This document shows, in pieces, positions 56,757 through 64,000 of a DNA stretch of 64,000 nucleotides. Each line of letters begins with the position of its first letter. Position 1 is the stretch's first letter. This DNA comes from Cladopsammia gracilis (Eukaryota; Cnidaria; Anthozoa; Scleractinia; Dendrophylliidae). A program made the translations under genes and the position numbers. The DNA lies in the NCBI GenBank assembly GCA_022457155.1, contig JAJGOT010000203.1:1-64000 (forward strand). The letters are read 5' to 3'. The notes beneath the pieces are model-generated. The model saw nothing but the letters and a program-made list of their open reading frames with translations, made no database searches and had not been told where the DNA came from.

Positions 56757-57906
56757 GTTTTTTTAGTTTTATTAAGAGTGAATACCAAGAAATATATCTT
56801 TATTATTTGGCGCTGTAAGGAATAAAACTAAACACTGGTAACATATCAACTTTTGCTCCCGAAAATATTAAAGAGACGAATTATAAACCACATCAAGGTT
56901 CTGGGGGGTAACTTTTCTTATGTGGTTTGCAAAACACTGGAAGCCGACAGAAACTTTTATTGTCTCTTTCCTGTGCTCGCACTGGTTCTGCGGGATATAC
57001 TATTATTATTGATTCTTCTGTGTAAGGCGTATTTGGCAAGGTTTTGTGTTTATGTTTCGTTTCGTCCAATTGCAAATTTCTGTCAATGACACATAACATG
57101 TTTTGGCAATGCATTAGTTAATATGTTATCTGTAAACAGACCTTCCGTTAGCCTTATAAGCTGCTTGGTCGACGACAAATCCATTCTACAAAGAAAAATT
57201 GTGAGTATTTATAAAAACATGTTAAAAGAGCAGTTATCCTTCAGGAGCACGAGCTTTAATTTTCTGGGAAATGCGTCAGGCGTTTCTTATGAAAATTTCC
57301 TTCACTTTGAACATAGCGGAGGGCTTTAAAGCGCAGCCTAAATTACCGTGACTTTTATAACTTTCTCGAAATAGCAGGTTATTGAATGTTGACTCATCAG
57401 ATTCAAGCCGTCCGGTTTTAAGACGCTAGCCAGGGTTTATTTTCTTTTACCAAACTTAACGGATAAGTATTTACCTATATCCGTAAAATATAGTGGTATT
57501 ACATGATTAAATCGTCGAGTTACGCTTCAAACTTTCAGATAAGCAAGCAAACAAGAGGCCAAACTGAAGAAACCATGACACTTAAATAAATTATTATCAC
57601 CTAGTAATTTCATTCTTTTTCTGCGGTTATTTATTTAAATGCAAATACAATCCTGGCATCTAATGACTCCTTAACTGTAACTGAAAATGTTCTTGAATCT
57701 ATTTCGCCATTTCTTGAAGTTGGTTTTTACTATTTTGGACTTAAGCATTTCACTGCTACTAGGTTCTCAGAGGAGAATCGATAAATATCAACCTGACCCG
57801 TTTGTTTTTAATCCAAATGCCCAAGGAATTTATTAACATTGACATTATTGGCTAAGTCTCCCATCGTCAGAAAAGCAATGGGTTTTAAGCTGTTTAGATA
57901 GTCCAG
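56757..57906. repeat. Imperfect ~1.2-kb duplication, copy 1
   Basis: Shares an ordered series of segments with 58468-59645 (for example CACTGGTTCTGCGGGATATAC and CTCCCATCGTCAGAAAA). A short frame is conserved in both copies on each strand, see findings. Confidence 0.85.
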
Positions 57907-58467
57907 CCCTCACTTGCGGACCGACAACTTGATGACGGCGAAATGTTTTAACAGATTTTAGTAGCCGATAGATGGAACTTTCTCTTGATATGCAGGAAAG
58001 CCTGTGAGTACGAACCACTTTTGAAATTTTTTCCCGGTCTTAATTTGAGTCAAATAGCATGTTGTGATAAGTGCCCAAAATGAATCAACTTTGTATCCTC
58101 GGTTTTATTATTCTAATTAGTGTTTATGATTACAATTCTACTTATTATTAAGATAAAGGGTTACTGTTTATAGCTAGCGAATTTGAAGGTTCAAGTAAAC
58201 TGTTTTGTCAAGAGCGAATAGCTGTAGTTTTGCCAAAATTCACGATCTCGTCACTGTCATGAGTTTCGAAGACAGTAGGGGGTGCGAAAAGCTTACGGAA
58301 GAAAATTTTTATAAAGCAGAATTTCTCCGATATAATTTCATATTTGTTACTTACTTGTCACTAGAAGTTAACAGAAAAATTATAAGCGAAATCTATTTCC
58401 GGAGCGAAAATCAATATGAGGATCCAAAGGAGACTGCGTCTTAAAAGTAATTATTTTCTTAAAAAAA

Positions 58468-59645
58468 ATCTTATTTTTATTAAGAGTAAATAACAGAAAC
58501 ATATCTTGTTATCATTTGGCACTGTAAGGAATAAAATTAAACAATTGGTAACATCAACTTTTGCTCCCGAGAAAAATTTGAAAAGACGAATGGCCACATT
58601 AAGGTTCTGGGAGGTAACTTTTCTAATGTGGCTAACAAAACACTGAAAGCCGACAAAAACTTTCATTGTCTCTTTCATGTGGCCGCACTGGTTCTGCGGG
58701 ATATACTTTTATTATTGTTACTGATTCTTCTGTGTATAGAGTATTTGGTAAGGCTTTGTGTTTATGTTTCGTCTCGTTTAATTGCAAATTTCTGTTAATG
58801 ACACATAAACATGTTTTGGCCATGTATTGGTTATGTTTTACTGGGCGTATTAGTTGAAATGCCGGCATCGGTTGTTTCCCTTTTATCCTCTTTGTAGCCT
58901 GTAAACAGACCTGCCGGTTAGATTTCGCCTTTTAACTGCTTGGTCTAGGACAAATCATTCTACAAAGAAAAAGAGTGAGGTATTTGTAAAAACATGTTAA
59001 AAGAGCAGTTATCCTTCAGGAGCACGAGCTTTAAATTTCTGGGAAATGCGTCAGGCGTTTTTTATGAAAATCTCCTACACTTTGAACATGGCAGAGGGTT
59101 TTATATCGTAGCCTCAATTACCGTGACTTTAATAACTTTCTCGAAAAAGCATTATTTAATGTTTATTTATCAGATTCAAGCTTTAAGACGCTTGCCATGT
59201 TTTATTTTCTTCTACCAAACTAAACGGAAAATATCCGTAAAATATCCGTAACATACGCTTCAAAATTTCTGATAACCAGGCAAACAAGGGGCCAAACTCA
59301 AGAAGCCATGACACTTGAAATAAATTATCACTTAGTAATTTCATTCTTTTTCGGCGGTTATTTACAGTTTAAATGCAAACTGATACAATCCTGGCATCTT
59401 CTGACTCCTTAACTGTAACTGAACATGTTCTTGAATCTGTTTTTTTGCCATTTCTTGAAGTTGGTTTTTACTATTTGGACTAAAACATTTCAATGCTATT
59501 AGGTTTTCAGGGGAGAATCGGTAAATTTCAACCCGACCCGTTTGTTTTCAACCCAAATGCCCAAGGGATTTATTAACAATTGTTGACTATTGGCCAAGTC
59601 TCCCATCGTCAGAAAAATAATTGGTTTTCAGCTGTTTAGACAGTC
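58468..59645. repeat. Imperfect ~1.2-kb duplication, copy 2
   Basis: Second copy, offset about 1.7 kb, separated from the first by about 560 bp of unrelated sequence. Differences are substitutions and small indels throughout. Confidence 0.85.
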
Positions 59646-60700
59646 TATCAGGTAACTTAAAAATTAAAGGCGTAAACACGTTAAAGAAAGATGAGTAATT
59701 TAGGGAAATCTCCCGCAAAAAGAAGCTGGCATCTGTCCTGCAAAAGAAAATATTCCTATTGTTGTCAGTGGAAGACCCACAACGGTTTGTTTGTGTTCCT
59801 AAAATTTAATGCCGTCTAATTTCATCACTTCATTGCCAGATACTCTGGCCAGCTTTCCTCCGATAAAACATTTTTGTTGTAAACGTTGTTGTTTTCTAGT
59901 GCTTCCCAAACTCAATTATTGTTCCTTGCAAATTTAAAGGGTAATATCATTTTAAAGCTGTTATCATTAGCTAAAAAATTCTGTGACTTATTATAATATT
60001 TTCAGATTACGAAAGCAAGGGAAAAAATATAGTATTATTTTGTTACACACTATATCATTCTTTCCAAGCTTACAACTGACGCATAAGTTAGTCGAAGACC
60101 GGGGCTGAATATGAAACCTTGCGGACCTTAATGGCCATGGTTAACAAAGGAGCTACAAATTATATTTCTTGAAAGTAGGTACTACAACCGTACACATCTT
60201 CGTTTTCCGATCACACAGAATTTGGCTGGATAACTTTGTTCTGACAAAGTTAAAAAAATATTGTTGCTGTGCACGGTCAAGGCCGAAAAACACTAACAAA
60301 AACATCGAAAAAAAATTTCTAAAGTTTCATAACCATTGCGCTGCGTTTTATCAACTATGCGTTAACAGGCAATATGAGTTTAATTTGAACAGACATCTAG
60401 CGTGATAAGACCTTTCACATTCATCCAGAGCCTGCTGCTTAATGTATAGCCCCCCACTGGTACTAAAAGTTTTACATTTTCAACATATTTTTTCGTGGAT
60501 TCCTTATCCCAACCAAAGTTGTTATCATGTTGTTAGTTTTGCGTGACACAGTTGTAACCACTCTTTAAAAATTGTTTCATTTTATATATTGTAATTCAAA
60601 TTCCGTTCTGGGGTTTGCAATTTAAATCGAGTCGAGTTGAGTTTATTATATTGTTTAGCTCACTCGATGTTTTATTTCAAGGCTAAAACAACAGATCATT
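59646..60700. other. Upstream region of gene C
   Basis: AT-rich with no recognised exon. The gene C promoter or 5' UTR should be near the right end. Confidence 0.4.
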
Positions 60701-61485
60701 ATGGAAGAAGACTTGAAAATATGCTTGACTCTGGCTATTGTGCTGATGTCTGCCAACAAAACAGGTGATACCGTTTTGATGTTATATCGTAAAATACAGC
60801 CGAATATTTGTCAAAACTTGTTTAATTTATACTAGATGAGCAATTCTCCTCTTGTTTTATTTTTTTTAGCGGGGAACGCTACGGCTTCTGCTGCCGTTGG
60901 CACTTTAAATAGTTTGACAATAAACCCATCTCAGTCAACCGCTTCAATGCCATCCACAGGTAAAGTACTCCTTCGTTTTTTTAAACATGTTTTTTTTTGT
61001 AAGTCCACGAAAAGGTTATTACAGGCTATTATTTACGTAACATTAAAGGATAACGAAAAAGAAAAGTTTAAATGAATCGAGGAAAGTAAAGAAACAAACA
61101 AACCAAAAAAACACTCAAGCCTGAGCGGAAAAATAAATTGTTGACCAAAACAACAGCGATAACCATCAAATATTACAACTGACTTTTTTTTCCGGCTTTA
61201 TACTTTTGCTTTCACAATCGTTTTTACTTTTACGCCATCGACTTTATGTTCATTAACTTCCCTGGTGAGCTCCTGTAGACCATCTTCCATTCATTGCACA
61301 GTGTATCTCATCTTCGACTGAACCGACTATTTTGAAATGGCTCTGACTCTTCAATTCGTCTTGGTTAAATTCTGTTTTTATTTCACTTTTTTTAACAGGC
61401 AGGCTTACAGCTTTTCCTCTTACTTTTACCTTGAGTAGCTTGGCTGTTAACCAATCCCAATTTACCACCGTAGTTCCGTCAGCAG
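60701..61485 (+). CDS. Gene C (5' part): secreted Ser/Thr-rich repeat protein
   Basis: Three exons join in frame. 60701-60764: ATG, MEEDLKICLTLAIVLMSANK plus T, a secretory-signal-like start ending phase 1. 60870-60959: AGNATASAAVGTLNSLTINP and SQSTASMPST. 61399-61485: GRLTAFPLTFTLSSLAVNQS and QFTTVVPSA. Exons 2 and 3 are both phase 1-1 (90 and 87 nt) and their peptides align as L.SL.(V/I)N.SQ.T..(V/M)PS, so the gene appears to be built from a repeated exon of about 30 codons. Splice sites: CAG/gtgata, ttttag, CAG/gtaaag, taacag, CAG/gtaaca. Further exons were not found before the window ends. Product unknown; perhaps a mucin-like or matrix protein. Confidence 0.5.
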
Positions 61486-62015
61486 GTAACAAAATATGCA
61501 TGAAATATATTCAATCACTGAGTAACCATACTGGGCCGTCACTGGCAACGACGGCCTTAAGTGCAGTCCGCTTTGTTGTGTGATTGGAGATAGACTTTCT
61601 CTTTTACCCACAAGAGGGCGTATGACGAAACACCAACGTTCACGTTTGACTACGGCTCAATGAATTGAATTAAACTTCGATGTGAAAATTTTCATTTTTA
61701 TCAAAAATACGAGAAACGAGGTTAGATTGGAGATTTGAATTATAATCAAAATATATAATTATGTCCTATGGCCGTGTAGTAATATTTCCTATTGCGCGGG
61801 AGGTCCAGCTGAATTAAATGACAAATTTCTTTGCACAGGCGAGGGTTCTAGGTTTTGACTGCTGAGGAACATTTGTTTGAATGGTCACACCATAGCATTT
61901 TATCCACAATTCAAACGGCATGACAAGTTAGAACCAAGTAACGCGAGTCAAGGTTTGGGCGAGAAAGGTTTAATCATTCAAAATGTTACAAACATAATAA
62001 AACTGTTATTGTCTG
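61486..62015. other. Possible gene C intron or intergenic sequence
   Basis: No further copy of the gene C repeat exon was seen, and no other feature. Confidence 0.35.
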
Positions 62016-62137
62016 AGGTCCGGTTCAAACGTCGAACTTCACATGTGCCGAATCTAATGCAAATGAGCAAGAACAATAGATTTTTCTCATTTGCATTAGG
62101 TTCGGCACATGTGAAGTTCGACGTTTGAACCGGGCCT
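62016..62137. mobile_element. Small foldback element, 52-bp arms
   Basis: AGGTCCGGTTCAAACGTCGA at the left is mirrored at the right end. Arms 62016-62067 and 62086-62137 differ at only a few bases, with an 18-bp loop. Confidence 0.8.
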
Positions 62138-63773
62138 AAGTTTGTTTAGTCCAGAGGTAAAAATATTGACCGTATGGCATGAAATTTTTGCAGGAGTATT
62201 TTTTTTGCGGATTGGCGATTTTTGGTGTTTTGCGGGAACAATTTTTTGCGGTTCAAGATGACTGAAATTTCTGCTGGAAACCAATTTTTGCGATTTCCTG
62301 TTCAAGCAGCAGAACACAAACAAGGAAAAAACTTATTTTCAGCTTCTATTGTTTGTTGAGTCACGGTACGCTCCCCTTAGAGACATTTAACTTAATTATT
62401 ACTAAATATTCGTAGGTGATACAATACTGGACCTAAAGGACTGACGCAACAACAAAATCAAACAAAAAACCTACCCCTGCCCCCTGCCTTGGTCAAGAAA
62501 AATATGTTATTACTATCGCAAAAAAACTGTTGTTTTCTATTAAAAATAACGTAAGCAAGCAGAGTTATTTATTTGACTTAAAGGAGTAATTTTTTTGCGA
62601 AGTATTATGCTGCGAGATTTTTTTTTTGCGGGAACTTATTTTTACGTTCAATTTTTTTGACGTTGTCGAAACATCAGACAATGTCAACAACAACAGTTCT
62701 TTAGAAGTACACTAAGCCGGACAATCACACTCTACATACTACTGATAATGATACTCCATTTACAAAGTGCATGTGGAGAAATTGTGGACATCGGCGGGCG
62801 GAGTTTATGTTTTGCGCTTTAGTAACTTGCCAATAAAAACAGGAATAGTCTCGCTTGCCATTGGCTGGATTGTCTTTATGACGTCATTGCTAAAGCTATA
62901 TTCAATATGGCGACCAAAAGTTAAAGAAGTAAGCACTCGGAGGGATTATTTCGAGCTCCCATTTCCACGGCCGAATTCTCACAGAAATGGAAGCGAAGAT
63001 GTAAAACAATAGAAGGTGGACGATTTTTATCTCGTTAATGCGCTTGCGCATTAAGCGAGATTTCGGAGTCGAGTACTAAAAAGGGACAAAAGTTGTTAAC
63101 AAAATTTTGTGGACTTTTGTCCGGGGGGATTCTTGTTCGTTCTTTATAGAAGCTATATTAGGGCATTGAGGATATGGTTGGTTAAAGCGGTTAGGATTTC
63201 AAGAAGGGCGTCACATACTGCCACTAAAATGTTTGGGGAGTACCCCCGGACCTATTGTTAATTTCCCTAGGGTATTGGGATGTCAGAACTTGTGATGAAC
63301 TTGTCATATCTCACATTACGTTACCGCAAAGGTATTAGTCCTTGTTAAATTTCGATATCTCACGTTACCTATCAGTTTCAATCATTTGTCGTAAAGCCAT
63401 TATAGCTACTTTAAAAGGGTAAAAATAGGTTAAATGCGTTTTCTTGGGAAACGTAGTTTGAGAATTTCACGGTGTATTTTACTAATGGAGAGGTTATAAG
63501 AAAGTTAAATGGGACAGGAAAGTTTGTGTGTTAATATGAGCGGTATGGCAGAGCAAAATAGCATGAACTTTGCGTTTTTTTCTATTGAGTTGTGGTTACA
63601 CACACCTTGGGTTTGGGGCCTTCCCAAGGGTTAATGGCTTGGGTTCGGTTTATCTCAGGTTTCATCTTCCTCTTGGGGATGCGGTTACACAGTAAAAGAC
63701 TCCCCAGGGTAAAATATAGTAAGATATGAGTTCACTGACACTGCAGTTAACGCGCGAAAACGTACAGATCGAC
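62138..63773. other. Intergenic stretch
   Basis: The 81-codon frame at 62767-63012 overlaps GGCGGGCGGAG, a CCAAT-like ATTGGCTGG and a CRE-like TGACGTCA, so promoter sequence is as likely as coding. A TGCGCTTGCGCA palindrome is at about 63041. Nothing else was recognised. Confidence 0.35.
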
Positions 63774-64000
63774 ATGGATAACACGAATCGAGATCTTGTA
63801 AGTTTAATTTCAGTCATTCTCCTGCTTATCATTCGATAAATATAACAATCCGGCAGTTTTTTTTTTGCGAGAAGACACCGAAGAAGACGCCTTCAACTAC
63901 GCTATCTTCAAGGTTTGTCGGCGTTTTATTTACATTTAGGAGCTCGCCACGAACTTGCTCGCCGCCAAGGAGGGCTTGGGTATTTCCACGACCACAGAAT
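63774..64000 (+). CDS. Possible start of a plus-strand gene (gene D)
   Basis: ATG at 63774 with purine at -3 and G at +4 (gacATGG). Three putative exons stay in frame: 63774-63797 (MDNTNRDL), 63872-63912 (KTPKKTPSTTLSS) and 63940-64000, open to the edge (RSSPRTCSPPRRAWVFPRPQ). Splice sites are gtaagt, a pyrimidine tract then gcgag, gtttgt, and tttag. The basic Ser/Thr/Pro-rich peptide would be a disordered N-terminus. No family was recognised, and the middle acceptor is weak. Confidence 0.3.

Noticed and set aside
57856..57880. CTGACGA box on the minus strand in both copies of the 1.2-kb duplication
   Set aside because: No GAAA box or stem II follows at hammerhead spacing.
62767..63012. 81-codon plus frame with a hydrophobic segment
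   Set aside because: No family, no duplication or splice support, and it overlaps promoter-like motifs. Not called.

Overview
The window is animal nuclear DNA: AT-rich, with small exons split by GT-AG introns and many transposable-element remnants. Most recognisable coding sequence is on the minus strand. The von Willebrand A (vWA) + thrombospondin type-1 (TSR) + ShK-toxin-like (ShKT) domain combination and the Penelope-like and CR1/L2-like remnants suggest a cnidarian, probably an anthozoan such as a coral or sea anemone. That assignment is inference; no species is claimed.

Main content: two tandem, paralogous, minus-strand genes for secreted modular adhesion proteins. Gene A (31952-41955) can be reconstructed completely as 16 coding exons totalling 2835 nt (944 codons plus stop). 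Its order is signal peptide, vWA, five TSRs, second vWA, divergent TSR, two ShKT domains, and a Gly/Trp-rich repeat tail. Gene B (198-20467, continuing past the left edge) has 14 exons in the window: signal peptide, vWA, eight TSRs, second vWA. Its next exons lie outside. The intron phases of the two genes match module by module (vWA exons 1-0, 0-1, 1-2, 2-0, 0-1; every TSR and ShKT exon 1-1). This explains how TSR exons multiplied within each gene without breaking the frame. Duplicated exons carry their flanking introns, in units of about 340-400 bp in gene A and about 680-700 bp in gene B.

Region by region: 1-20.5 kb is gene B, with introns full of inverted-repeat elements, including a piggyBac-like element nested in a TA-flanked element and a 227-bp-arm palindrome. 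20.5-31.9 kb is intergenic: a G-rich hairpin element, a LINE 3' end, repeats, and a long 8-bp-unit minisatellite split by a terminal-inverted-repeat (TIR) element. 31.9-42 kb is gene A. 42-47.8 kb holds Penelope-like (GIY-YIG) fragments, a palindromic MITE and a well-formed hammerhead ribozyme at 46022-46067. 47.9-49.2 kb is an intronless class A GPCR. 49.2-60.6 kb is mostly non-coding, with a MITE and a roughly 1.2-kb imperfect duplication. 60.7-61.5 kb is the 5' end of a plus-strand gene for a secreted Ser/Thr-rich repeat protein. The last 230 bp may be the start of another plus-strand gene.

The two vWA-TSR proteins probably act outside the cell as matrix, mucus or adhesive components: vWA MIDAS sites bind metal and ligand, and TSRs bind glycans or proteins. 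The GPCR and the plus-strand secreted protein show no functional link to them in the sequence.
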